Positions 42,896 to 51,530 of a DNA stretch of 64,000 nucleotides are shown here, in pieces. Below the pieces are notes generated by a model that did not search any database, was not told where the DNA came from, and saw only the letters and a program-made list of their open reading frames with translations. The translations under genes and the position numbers were made by a program. Source of the DNA: Vibrio splendidus (GTDB lineage: Bacteria; Pseudomonadota; Gammaproteobacteria; Enterobacterales; Vibrionaceae); assembly GCF_003345295.1 (NCBI RefSeq), contig NZ_CP031055.1:2542001-2606000 (forward strand). The letters run 5' to 3'. Positions within the stretch are counted from its first letter, which is position 1; every line of letters begins with the position of its first letter.

Positions 42896-44329
42896 ATGCG
42901 CCTTCTATCCACTCTACTTCTATGTGGCTTATCACTTGGTAGTGACTCACTTGCCGCTTTCGCCTACGACCCTTTAAATAAACTGCCTGATGGCAGTAGC
43001 ACAAGTTTAATATTGGAATCCCTAAGTGGCGATTCAAATGAAATGAGCATCAACAGTGATGGCTTTTATCCACCTGCCAGCACTTTAAAACTGGTCACAG
43101 CTTTAGCAGCCAAGTTGGAATTGGGGGATGACTTTCAATACTCGACCAGCATAGCTCGCTCTAATAAAGATGTTGTGATCTCATTCAGCGGTGACCCAAC
43201 GCTACAACGAGAACACCTAAAAAACCTTTTAGCTCAATACGCTAAGTCGCAATCTAAAACCATCAAAGGCAACTTATACCTCGATAACTCAACTTTTACG
43301 GGTTATCAACGAGCTGTTGGTTGGCCTTGGGATATACTAGGCGTTTGTTACAGCGCACCTTCTAGTGCAATGACCTTAGACAGCAACTGCGCACAAGCCT
43401 CTATTTATACGAAAGATAACGGCAGCACTCGTGTCTATATTCCCGCTCACTATCCGATAGACGTGACAACCACCGCAGCCACCGTAACTCGCTCAGGGCA
43501 AAAAGCCACACAATGCGACTTAGAGCTCATTACTACTCCAGACAACGCTTACAAGCTGTCAGGTTGCTTAGTTGAGCGTAAGAAACCACTGCCGCTCAAG
43601 TTTGCGATTCAAAATCCAGAGCTTTATACCTCTCAAGTCGTGACCTCGCTTCTTAAAGAGCTGAAAATCCAAGTTAAAGGCGATGTGATTGTTGGTAAAA
43701 AAGATAAATCAGGCAAGACCACATTAGTCGCTAGTCACAACTCAGAGAAACTTCCTGAACTGCTCGATACCATGCTAAAGAAATCAGATAACCTGATAGC
43801 GGACAACCTGACTAAAACACTGGGTGCAACGTTTTATGTCCAGCCTGGTAGTTTCAATAACGGCACCGAAGCGATAAAACAGATATTACTGACCAAGGCC
43901 AACATTGACCTAAACAAAGCACAGTTGGTTGATGGTTCAGGGTTATCGAGGAATAATCGCATGACCTCGCAAACTATGGCTCAGGTTCTGCGTTACATCT
44001 GGGATAACGACAAACAGCTCAACCTGATTGAGGCTATGCCTACATCTGGCACTGATGGAACGCTCAAGTACCGTCAGAGTATGAGAAAAGCACCAATCCA
44101 AGGTAATATTATTGCGAAAAGTGGGTCTTTGTTCGGTAGCTACAATATGGCAGGTTTTGGTTTAGATAAAGCGGGCAATCCAAACTCTCTGTTTGTGCAG
44201 TTTGTGCGTGATTATTTCCCGGAAGAGCAAGATCCAGACAAACCTGTAGAAGCACCAATCACCCAGTTTGAACGTGCTTTCTACAAAGATGTGGTCGAGT
44301 TCAGTCAAATACAGAGTCAATCTCAATAG
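42896..44329 (+). CDS. dacB: D-alanyl-D-alanine carboxypeptidase/endopeptidase (PBP4)
   Basis: Periplasmic peptidoglycan DD-peptidase of the S13 family. The 477-residue precursor has a signal peptide (about 1-22) and the three penicillin-binding motifs: SxxK in PASTLKLVT (about 61-64), SxN in KKSDNLIADNL (about 300) and KSG in IIAKSGSLFG (about 405). Length matches E. coli PBP4. The ribosome binding site is weak. It lies 43 bp beyond the ompU terminator and converges on the MgtE-like gene. Confidence 0.93.
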   Translation: MRLLSTLLLCGLSLGSDSLAAFAYDPLNKLPDGSSTSLILESLSGDSNEMSINSDGFYPPASTLKLVTALAAKLELGDDFQYSTSIARSNKDVVISFSGDPTLQREHLKNLLAQYAKSQSKTIKGNLYLDNSTFTGYQRAVGWPWDILGVCYSAPSSAMTLDSNCAQASIYTKDNGSTRVYIPAHYPIDVTTTAATVTRSGQKATQCDLELITTPDNAYKLSGCLVERKKPLPLKFAIQNPELYTSQVVTSLLKELKIQVKGDVIVGKKDKSGKTTLVASHNSEKLPELLDTMLKKSDNLIADNLTKTLGATFYVQPGSFNNGTEAIKQILLTKANIDLNKAQLVDGSGLSRNNRMTSQTMAQVLRYIWDNDKQLNLIEAMPTSGTDGTLKYRQSMRKAPIQGNIIAKSGSLFGSYNMAGFGLDKAGNPNSLFVQFVRDYFPEEQDPDKPVEAPITQFERAFYKDVVEFSQIQSQSQ

Positions 44330-44364
44330 CGGCTTACTTGTAAAAGGCTGTTAATTAAACAATA

Positions 44365-44406
44365 AAAAATGGCGCTGAAGATCGTATGATCTTCAGCGCC
44401 ATTTTT
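44365..44406. terminator. bidirectional terminator between dacB and MgtE-like gene
   Basis: A 19-bp perfect stem (AAAAATGGCGCTGAAGATC and its complement) with loop GTAT and A/T runs on both sides. Unusually long and perfect. Confidence 0.95.
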
Positions 44407-44466
44407 GTTTCTAAGATGTTTTTCTTCGAAAGTGCTTTTTGTTTCCAGTATCTTTATTTAAAGGCG

Positions 44467-45312
44467 TTAAGCAATGCCCAAGAATGAATTCACTACCGTG
44501 AAGTAAATCCACATCCCCGAAATGTCGACTACTGAAGCCAAAACAGGGCTCACCAGCACCGCAGGATCTAACTTGAATAACCGAGCAATAATCGGCAATC
44601 CAGCGCCAAGCACGGTTGATATTGTCACTTGAATAAACAGAGCGACAGCAATCGCGTAAGCAATCATATTAATGTCGTAACCACCCGTTGATTGGTTGTC
44701 ACTGAACAGTAAGATGCGGCCTATCATCACCAAGGCAATCGCAAGCGCCAAGCAGATAGCAACTCTAAATTCTTTCCACAGAACGTTCGCCCATTGGCGC
44801 TTCTTCAACTCTCCTGTGGCTAAGGCCCTGATGACCAAAGTCGCGGCTTGTGTTCCGGTGTTACCACCAGCAGCAGCAATTACAGGCATGTAAATTGCCA
44901 AAAGTACCAACTGACTGAGAATGTCTTCATACTGAGCAATGATAAGCCCAGAGACAATACCCAGCAGTGCTAATGCAATAATCCAACCGATACGCTGCCT
45001 AACATGGCTAAACACTCCAGTTGAAAGGTAACCTTGTTGAGGCTCAACCTCTGAGTAGATCAGCCCTAGTTGGTGAGCTAGATGTCGAGAGCGCTTCTCA
45101 AAGCCCTGCTCTTCTAGCTCACTAAGTAAAGTCTGAATAATACTGAGAGAGCATTGCCCAAGTACTAACACCGCATCTTCAAGTGGCATTCGGTTTAAAA
45201 GGTTAATTTGTTGCTCACGTCCATACTGTTGAAATGCATTCGATACAGCTTGGATGTCTTGCTCTGTGTACAAAGCTTCGATAGATAAAAAAGTGTTGTT
45301 CATTACCGTCAT
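44467..45312 (-). CDS. short MgtE-like Mg2+/divalent cation transporter
   Basis: A 281-residue inner-membrane protein. Residues 1-110 are a soluble domain with MgtE-N-like helices; about five membrane segments follow (115-281). MgtE-family motifs are present: PVIAAAGGNTGTQAATLVIRALATGE (quoted to GGNTGTQAATLVIRALATGE) and in the last segment SPVLASVVDISGMWIYF, whose Asp corresponds to the Mg2+-coordinating Asp of MgtE. CBS domains, the usual Mg2+ sensor, are absent, so control must be elsewhere. The ATG at 45312 has GGGAG upstream; an ATG three codons later is possible. The 416-bp leader contains a short ORF, alternative hairpins and an 8-bp tandem repeat. Confidence 0.85.
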   Translation of the reverse strand: MTVMNNTFLSIEALYTEQDIQAVSNAFQQYGREQQINLLNRMPLEDAVLVLGQCSLSIIQTLLSELEEQGFEKRSRHLAHQLGLIYSEVEPQQGYLSTGVFSHVRQRIGWIIALALLGIVSGLIIAQYEDILSQLVLLAIYMPVIAAAGGNTGTQAATLVIRALATGELKKRQWANVLWKEFRVAICLALAIALVMIGRILLFSDNQSTGGYDINMIAYAIAVALFIQVTISTVLGAGLPIIARLFKLDPAVLVSPVLASVVDISGMWIYFTVVNSFLGIA

Positions 45313-45364
45313 GGCGAATCTCCCGATTGGCAAAGGTAACGACCATCAAAACAAATAGCATAAG

Positions 45365-45425
45365 TTTATAGATTTATAGATTTATAGATTTATAGATTTA
45401 TAGATTTATAGATTTATAGATTTAT
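45365..45425. repeat. octanucleotide tandem repeat TTTATAGA, 7.6 copies
   Basis: 61 bp of perfect TTTATAGA repeats, 53-113 bp upstream of the MgtE-like start, inside its probable 5' untranslated region. Such repeats change copy number by slippage. Confidence 0.97.
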
Positions 45426-45490
45426 GCGCACCAAAAGCTGAAAGCTACTGGTGTGTCTACTTGTTAGAATCTAGTGTGTGGAAAAGAATG

Positions 45491-45606
45491 AGGGGGAAAA
45501 ACAAAGATACCCTACCCGAACGGCAGGACAATAGATCAATACCGAGACGGGTTATTCTTCTCCATTCAAACTAGGAGGATGGTCGGTATTGTTCATAAAA
45601 ATCTCC
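45491..45606 (-). promoter_or_regulatory. candidate leader-peptide attenuator of the MgtE-like gene
   Basis: In the leftward RNA: hairpin A pairs CAAUACCGA (45591-45583, inside the leader ORF) with UCGGUAUUG (45545-45537). Hairpin B pairs CCUGCC (45527-45522) with GGUAGG (45516-45511) and is followed by a U-rich run (UCUUUGUUUUU). Hairpin C pairs ACCCG (45552-45548) with CGGGU (45518-45514) and cannot coexist with A (pseudoknot) or B (shared bases). This is the logic of a transcription attenuator: A allows B (stop), a ribosome on the leader start would free C (go). Stems are short, so this remains a model. Confidence 0.5.
45552..45596 (-). CDS. 14-residue candidate leader peptide upstream of MgtE-like gene
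   Basis: ATG at 45596 to TAA at 45554-45552 encodes MNNTDHPPSLNGEE. GGAG lies at ideal 6-base spacing. The peptide contains Asp, a Pro-Pro pair and a Glu-Glu end; Pro-rich and acidic leaders control Mg2+ transporter genes in enterobacteria. No homologue is known to me. It could also be a chance ORF, but the ribosome binding site and the overlapping hairpins argue for function. Confidence 0.5.
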   Translation of the reverse strand: MNNTDHPPSLNGEE

Positions 45607-45682
45607 AGAATTACTGTCAATATGACAGCGCGCATAGTGTAGCAATGCACGTTCAAAAACTTCGTCAACTTTGTGTCAATAA

Positions 45683-45706
45683 AAAAGGCATCCGTGGATG
45701 CCTTTT
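45683..45706 (-). terminator. tyrS terminator
   Basis: An 11-bp perfect stem AAAAGGCATCC / GGATGCCTTTT with loop GT, 22 bp after tyrS. Confidence 0.92.
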
Positions 45707-45728
45707 GTTCAATTATTGATGTGCGTTA

Positions 45729-46916
45729 TTACTTAATAGTAATACGAGCAAACTTACGCTTACCTACTTGGTAAACTGCAGTACCAGCTTCAGGTACGAA
45801 CTTGCTGTCTTCAATCTTCTCGCCTTCAAGCTTAGCAGCGCCTTGCTTGATCATACGCATCGCATCAGAAGTAGAGTTTACAAGACCCGCTTCTTTTAGA
45901 ACGTTAGCAATCGGTAGGCCGGCTTCGAATTCAAATTCAGGCATCTCATCAGGAACTTGGTTTTTAGCAAAACGGTTAACGAACTCTTGCTCAGCCGCTT
46001 CAGCATCCGCTTCACTGTGGAAACGAGCAATGATCTCTTTCGCTAGAAGTACTTTAACATCACGAGGGTTTTTGCCCGCCTCAACGCCAGCTTTCAGTTC
46101 CGCAACTTCTTCAAGTGGACGGAAAGACAGTAGCTCGTAGTAGCTCCACATTAGATCGTCAGAGATAGACATGATCTTACCAAACATCTCGCTTGGTGCT
46201 TCGCTAATACCGATGTAGTTGTGCGCAGACTTAGACATCTTCTTAACGCCGTCTAGACCTACAAGTAATGGCATCATCAGTACCGCTTGTGGTTTTTGAC
46301 CTGCTGCTTTTTGCAGTTCACGACCCATTAGAAGGTTAAACTTCTGGTCAGTACCACCAAGCTCGACATCACTCTCTAGTGCAACAGAGTCGTGACCTTG
46401 TAGAAGTGGGTACATGAATTCATGGATTGCGATCGGTTGACCACCAGCGTAACGCTTTTTAAAATCATCACGCTCAAGCATACGAGCAACAGTTTGGTTA
46501 GAAGCAAGACGAATCATGCCTTCAGCGCCAAGCTCAGATAGCCACTCAGAGTTGAAACGAATTTGTGTTTTCGCAGGGTCTAGAATCTTGAATACTTGCT
46601 CTTTGTAAGTTTCAGCATTCTTCAATACGTCTTCACGGCTTAGCGGTGGACGCGTTGAGTTCTTACCTGATGGATCACCAACCATTGCAGTGAAATCACC
46701 AATAAGGAATGTCACTTCATGACCAAGCTCTTGGAAAGCACGAAGCTTGTTAAAGATAACCGTATGGCCTAGGTGGATATCTGGAGCAGTTGGATCGGCA
46801 CCCAGCTTAATGCGTAAAGGACGACCTTCTTTTAATTTAGCAATCAGTTCGTCTTCTGGAATCAGTTCTTCTACGCCACGTTTGATCTCGGCTAGTGCAG
46901 CTTCAATACTCGCCAT
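45729..46916 (-). CDS. tyrS: tyrosyl-tRNA synthetase
   Basis: Class I aminoacyl-tRNA synthetase charging tRNA-Tyr. The 395-residue protein has the HIGH-type motif DIHLGHTV (about 47-54), the KMSKS loop in GVKKMSKSAHNYIG (about 230) and a C-terminal S4 RNA-binding domain (about 330-395; VNSTSDAMRMIKQGAAKLEG). This is the TyrRS variant with DIHLGH. It is divergent from the M23 peptidase gene. Confidence 0.96.
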   Translation of the reverse strand: MASIEAALAEIKRGVEELIPEDELIAKLKEGRPLRIKLGADPTAPDIHLGHTVIFNKLRAFQELGHEVTFLIGDFTAMVGDPSGKNSTRPPLSREDVLKNAETYKEQVFKILDPAKTQIRFNSEWLSELGAEGMIRLASNQTVARMLERDDFKKRYAGGQPIAIHEFMYPLLQGHDSVALESDVELGGTDQKFNLLMGRELQKAAGQKPQAVLMMPLLVGLDGVKKMSKSAHNYIGISEAPSEMFGKIMSISDDLMWSYYELLSFRPLEEVAELKAGVEAGKNPRDVKVLLAKEIIARFHSEADAEAAEQEFVNRFAKNQVPDEMPEFEFEAGLPIANVLKEAGLVNSTSDAMRMIKQGAAKLEGEKIEDSKFVPEAGTAVYQVGKRKFARITIK

Positions 46917-47045
46917 TCTTGTTCACTCCCACAGATTTGGCAAAAATATAATAATTAGACATCTTACTTGAATAGCGATGTATTTTGAAACCAGTTACAC
47001 TATTCCGTCGTCGATTTTCATAATATTTACAGAACGAACCGGAAC

Positions 47046-48335
47046 ATGTTGTCTATTTTTGCACGCCTTCCTATTTTGCACCGGGCTTTTATCGCATTTT
47101 TTAGTGCCGTAATTTTCGTCGCGATCTTCTTACTCCCCGATGTCAGCAGTTTGCGTGACGATACGGGCGCTTTAGTGGTGGGGAAACATTACCCACTGAC
47201 TATCAATGCATCCGCGCTTGTTAGCTCAAGTGACGCACCGCCGACGGCAGTGCTTAATTGGGAGAAATACACCGTTCGTTCTGGCGAAAGCACCTCTGTC
47301 TTATTTGAACGTATTGGCCTCTCATACCGCTTGCTGATCACGCTACTCAATACCAATAATGATATTAAGAAGCAGCTGTCTAACCTAAGACCTGGCGATG
47401 TATTGCAGTTTGGTTTTGATGAAAACAACGACCTTATTCAGTTAAAACGACAACTTAGTGCGTTTGAAAGCTTCAAGATCACGAAGTCTGGCGATTCTTT
47501 CTCATCAAGTTTCGACAAAAAAGAAGTGGCCTACCAGTACAACTATGCCGAAGCCAACATCACTTCTAACTTCTGGAATGCAGGGGTCAATGCAGGCCTA
47601 ACTGCAAACCAAATTATGGAACTGGCGGGTATATTCGGTTGGGATATCGACTTTGCGTTAGATATTCGCAACAACGACAGCTTCAAAATCTTGTACCAAG
47701 AGAAAGTGGTTGAAGGCGAAGTTGTTGGTCGCGGTAAGATCATGGCGGCCGTATTCAAAAACCAAGGTGATTCATTTACCGCGGTATTAGATGATAAGAG
47801 TGGCAACTATTTCGATGAGAACGGTCGCGCAATGAAGAAAGCCTTCCTGCGCTCACCGATTGATTTCCGTCGTGTGACATCGAACTTTAACCCTAACAGA
47901 AAACACCCAGTAACAGGCAAGGTTCGAGCTCACCGAGGCACCGACTATGCAGCTCCTGTTGGCACGCCGATATGGGCAGCCGGTGACGGTATTGTCCAGA
48001 AGTCTGGTTATAACCAATTTAACGGTAATTACGTGTTCATTCGACACAGCAACACCTACATCACCAAGTACCTACACATGAAACGACGTATGGTGAAAAC
48101 TGGTCAGCGCGTAAAACAAGGCCAAACCATTGGTACTTTGGGCGGTACAGGCCGTGTGACTGGCCCGCACTTACATTATGAATTCTTGGTTAATGGCGTA
48201 CATAAAAATGCGCGTACCGTGAAATTACCGCAATCTAAGTCGTTAACAGGTAAAGCAAAAGCAACATTTATTGCGAACTCAGAAGTTCGATTGAGTAACC
48301 TAGAGCGATACGGCCAGTTACTAGCAACTAATTAG
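47046..48335 (+). CDS. shyC: M23 family peptidoglycan DD-endopeptidase (ShyC-like)
   Basis: Zinc endopeptidase cutting peptidoglycan crosslinks, needed for cell growth in Vibrio. The 429-residue protein has an N-terminal membrane anchor (about 12-33), an OapA/LysM-like region (about 70-125), a linker domain and a C-terminal LytM domain with zinc ligands in HRGTDYAAPVGTPI (HxxxD, about 298-302) and GPHLHYEF (about 377). ShyC is chosen over ShyA/ShyB because of its place next to tyrS as I recall for V. cholerae VC0630. It ends at a strong terminator. Confidence 0.82.
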   Translation: MLSIFARLPILHRAFIAFFSAVIFVAIFLLPDVSSLRDDTGALVVGKHYPLTINASALVSSSDAPPTAVLNWEKYTVRSGESTSVLFERIGLSYRLLITLLNTNNDIKKQLSNLRPGDVLQFGFDENNDLIQLKRQLSAFESFKITKSGDSFSSSFDKKEVAYQYNYAEANITSNFWNAGVNAGLTANQIMELAGIFGWDIDFALDIRNNDSFKILYQEKVVEGEVVGRGKIMAAVFKNQGDSFTAVLDDKSGNYFDENGRAMKKAFLRSPIDFRRVTSNFNPNRKHPVTGKVRAHRGTDYAAPVGTPIWAAGDGIVQKSGYNQFNGNYVFIRHSNTYITKYLHMKRRMVKTGQRVKQGQTIGTLGGTGRVTGPHLHYEFLVNGVHKNARTVKLPQSKSLTGKAKATFIANSEVRLSNLERYGQLLATN

Positions 48336-48359
48336 ACTAATAGCCATATAAACCAACGA

Positions 48360-48385
48360 AAAGAGCGCCCACCAAGGCGCTCTTT
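48360..48385. terminator. terminator between shyC and RND pump gene
   Basis: A 10-bp perfect stem AAAGAGCGCC / GGCGCTCTTT with loop CACCAA and following T-run. It can serve both convergent genes. Confidence 0.9.
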
Positions 48386-48412
48386 TTATTTCCGTCGAAC
48401 TAGGACTTATCT

Positions 48413-51400
48413 TTAACCGTCGTTGCTTGGGAGCACATCGGGCTTCTTATCTCGCCCTAGCATCAGCAAACAAGGCGTCAGCACCAAGGTAAGTACTGTC
48501 GCAAACGCCAAACCTCCAGCAATGGCTGTAGCAAGTTGCGACCACCATTGGGTACTCGGGGCACCAAACTCTATTTTCTGGTTAATCAGATCGATGTTCA
48601 TTTCTAACACCATCGGCATCAAGCCTAAAATGGTGGTAACCGTAGTAAGCATTACTGGTCTTAAACGCTGAACACCCGTCCTGAGAATCGCATCTCGCTT
48701 GTCCAAGCCGCGTTTTATCAGTTGGTTATAGGTATCAATCAGCACAATATTGTTGTTTACCACAATTCCTGCCAGCGCTATTACTCCAATACCGGACATC
48801 ACAATGCCAAACGGACGCTGGAAGATAAGCAAACCAACAAACACACCAACCGTTGAAAACAGCACCGCACTAAGAATCAAAAACGCTTGATAGAAGCTAT
48901 TGAACTGAGTAATCAAAATCAACGCCATCACCGCCAATGCAACTAAGAAAGCACTTTGTAAGAAGGCTGACGAGTTTTCTTGTTCTTCATTTTGACCACG
49001 AATACGAAACTCGACACTACTTGGTAAGCCTAACTCACTTAACGCTTGCTCAATCTTTGGCAGTTCGAGTGCAAGATTATAACCCTCTTCCATATCCGCC
49101 ATGATGTTCACGACACGCTTACCATCAAGGCGCTTTATCGTGTCCTGCTTATGGTCTGGCACAATCTGAGCAAAGTTAGTGATCGGCACCAAGCCTGCTG
49201 GTGTTTTAACTCTTAGTTGGTCAAAGCGTCCAATATCTCTTTTATCGCTTGGATAGCGCACCAAGATATCGACCTCTTCTGAAGAATCATCAGGGAGGTA
49301 ATCGCCAATCTTTAGCCCGTTAGTGACGAATTGAACCGTATTACCCACCAAGGTCGCATCAGCCGAAAAACGCGCAGCATCATCTCTGCGAATATCCACT
49401 TTCCAATCGATGCCATCTTTACTCGCGGTATCACTTATATTGGTCAGCGCCTGATTGCCATCCGCCCAGTTTCTTACAACTTTTGCAGCCTGATTAAGCT
49501 GCTCTGGTGTTCTTGCCGACAGCTCAATCACTAAGTCATTCTCAACCGGAGGCCCTGCATCTGGAAACTTATATTCAATCTCGACCCCTGCGTATTGATC
49601 GGTGTGCACCTTTAATTCTTCAATGATCGCCTTAACACTCCGACGGTATTGCCAATCCACAGGGGTAATCGATATCAAACCAATCTGATCGTCCCCACCC
49701 GTTCGCGTGTAAACGGTATCGAACTCATCATGATTTAGCATCATCTGCTCAATATCACGCATGATGACATCTTTCTCTTGGATGGATAGATCACCATGAG
49801 AACGAACTTTGACGTTAAAGAATGGCGGATCAACTTCTGGGAAGAACTCTGCACCTAGCCCCGCTTTTGAATATGTAAAACCAACCGCAACCGCAAGTAA
49901 TATCGCACTGAAAAGAATCTTAAAGGGGTGCTTAATCGCAATCGACAACGTGTGGTAGTACGCTTTGGTTAAGCCTGTCGCTTGTGAAAAGTCGCCATTA
50001 TGCAGTGCCACCATTCGAGCTTGGCTTTTGGGCGATACATATTGAGGTTTACCAATCAAACCACCGAGTACAGGCACAAACAACAACGCCATAATCAATG
50101 AAGCGGTTAAGGTTGCAATCAACGTTAATGGCAAGAACTTCATGAATTCGCCCGTCACATCCGGCCAAAACAGTAACGGAGCAAATGCCGCCAACGTTGT
50201 CGCAGTAGACGCTGTTATCGGCCATGCCATACGCTTAGCGGCATCCCGGTAAGCGGCTTTACGTCCTTCACCTTCTTGCATTCGCCTGTCGGCAAACTCG
50301 GTAACCACAATTGCGCCATCGACCAACATACCAACCGCCATGATCAACGAGAACAGCACCACGATGTTGACGGTTAGACCAAACACAGACAACACCAACA
50401 ACCCCGTGAGGAATGATCCAGGAATTGAAATTCCGACCAATAGCGCGGTTCGAACACCAAGAATGGCGATGATCACGATCACCACTAAAATGATGGCGGA
50501 TAAGATATTGTTTTGCAGATCGTTGAGCATGATCTTCACATCTTTAGATTCATCCCAAGTGTATTTGACCAAAAGGTTATTTGGCCACTCAGCTTGCTGC
50601 TGAGCACCTGCCATTACTGCCTTGACTAGCTCAACGGTTTCAATGATGTTTTCACCCGCTCGCTTCTTTATATCCAAGACAACCGCGGATTTACCATCTA
50701 AACGGGCAAAGCTTTCAGGATCTCGAAACGCTCGGCGAACCGTAGCCACATCGCCAAAAGTGACCACCTGTTTACCATCCACTTTAATTGGTAGCTCAAG
50801 CACATCTTTTAGAGAGTTAAACACCGAAGGGACTTTGACCGAGAAACGTCCGTAACCCGTATCAACAAAACCGGCCGCCACAACTCGGTTATTCAAAGCA
50901 ATCAGATTATAGATGTCCGCTTGATCTAGGCTGTAACTCTCCATCAATAATGGATCAACGATGATTTCTACTATGTCATCGCGATCGCCTGCAATATCGA
51001 CCTCTAGAATTTGGCGATAGCTTTCGAGTTTATCTCCGAGCTCTCGAGCGATTTGTACTATGGTGCGCTCAGGCACGGTACCAAACAGAACCACTGACAA
51101 CACAGGCTGCTCAGAAGCAAGCGTCACCTCATTCACGGTTGGCTCATCGCTGTCTTCTGGCAATTTGGGCTTAGCCAGATCAACGGCATCGCGAACATCA
51201 GCCATTGCTTTGGTGAGGTCAACACCGACATTAAATTCCAACACAACAGAGGCATGGCCTTCTGCTGCCGTTGCCGTCATTTCTTTTACGCCTTCAATAG
51301 ACCTAAGCTCTTGTTCTATTGGTCGAACTAATAAACGTTCGGCATCAGTAGGAGAGATACCTTGATGCCCTACAGAAACATAGATAATAGGAATCGTGAT

Positions 51401-51520
51401 GTCAGGGCTCGATTCCTTAGGGATCGTAATATAAGTCGCAGCACCCGCGACAAGGATTAACGCTAAAAGGGAGAGCATTGTTCGAGCACGAGACAAGGCT
51501 GCATCAATAATTGAATACAT
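48413..51520 (-). CDS. RND efflux transporter permease (VexM-like)
   Basis: Inner-membrane proton-driven pump of 1035 residues with the usual two repeats, each having one membrane helix, a large periplasmic porter domain and five further helices. It starts at a cytoplasmic helix (MYSIIDAALSRARTMLSLLA). In helix 4 the proton-relay region reads GMLVDGAIVVTEFADRR, with one Asp where AcrB has two. The gene overlaps neither neighbour but lies 10 bp after its membrane-fusion partner. The VexM name (recalled VC0629) rests on position between erpA and shyC. Substrate unknown. Confidence 0.88.
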   Translation of the reverse strand: MYSIIDAALSRARTMLSLLALILVAGAATYITIPKESSPDITIPIIYVSVGHQGISPTDAERLLVRPIEQELRSIEGVKEMTATAAEGHASVVLEFNVGVDLTKAMADVRDAVDLAKPKLPEDSDEPTVNEVTLASEQPVLSVVLFGTVPERTIVQIARELGDKLESYRQILEVDIAGDRDDIVEIIVDPLLMESYSLDQADIYNLIALNNRVVAAGFVDTGYGRFSVKVPSVFNSLKDVLELPIKVDGKQVVTFGDVATVRRAFRDPESFARLDGKSAVVLDIKKRAGENIIETVELVKAVMAGAQQQAEWPNNLLVKYTWDESKDVKIMLNDLQNNILSAIILVVIVIIAILGVRTALLVGISIPGSFLTGLLVLSVFGLTVNIVVLFSLIMAVGMLVDGAIVVTEFADRRMQEGEGRKAAYRDAAKRMAWPITASTATTLAAFAPLLFWPDVTGEFMKFLPLTLIATLTASLIMALLFVPVLGGLIGKPQYVSPKSQARMVALHNGDFSQATGLTKAYYHTLSIAIKHPFKILFSAILLAVAVGFTYSKAGLGAEFFPEVDPPFFNVKVRSHGDLSIQEKDVIMRDIEQMMLNHDEFDTVYTRTGGDDQIGLISITPVDWQYRRSVKAIIEELKVHTDQYAGVEIEYKFPDAGPPVENDLVIELSARTPEQLNQAAKVVRNWADGNQALTNISDTASKDGIDWKVDIRRDDAARFSADATLVGNTVQFVTNGLKIGDYLPDDSSEEVDILVRYPSDKRDIGRFDQLRVKTPAGLVPITNFAQIVPDHKQDTIKRLDGKRVVNIMADMEEGYNLALELPKIEQALSELGLPSSVEFRIRGQNEEQENSSAFLQSAFLVALAVMALILITQFNSFYQAFLILSAVLFSTVGVFVGLLIFQRPFGIVMSGIGVIALAGIVVNNNIVLIDTYNQLIKRGLDKRDAILRTGVQRLRPVMLTTVTTILGLMPMVLEMNIDLINQKIEFGAPSTQWWSQLATAIAGGLAFATVLTLVLTPCLLMLGRDKKPDVLPSNDG

Positions 51521-51530
51521 CGGCTATCTC

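Noticed and set aside
45365..45425. replication or plasmid iteron, or phage attachment site
   Set aside because: The unit is a simple octamer with no replication or integrase gene nearby; slippage repeat is simpler.
45491..45606. Mg2+ (M-box) or other known riboswitch before the MgtE-like gene
   Set aside because: No conserved M-box or ykoY/NiCo core was recognised by eye; a leader-peptide attenuator fits better. A covariance-model search would decide.
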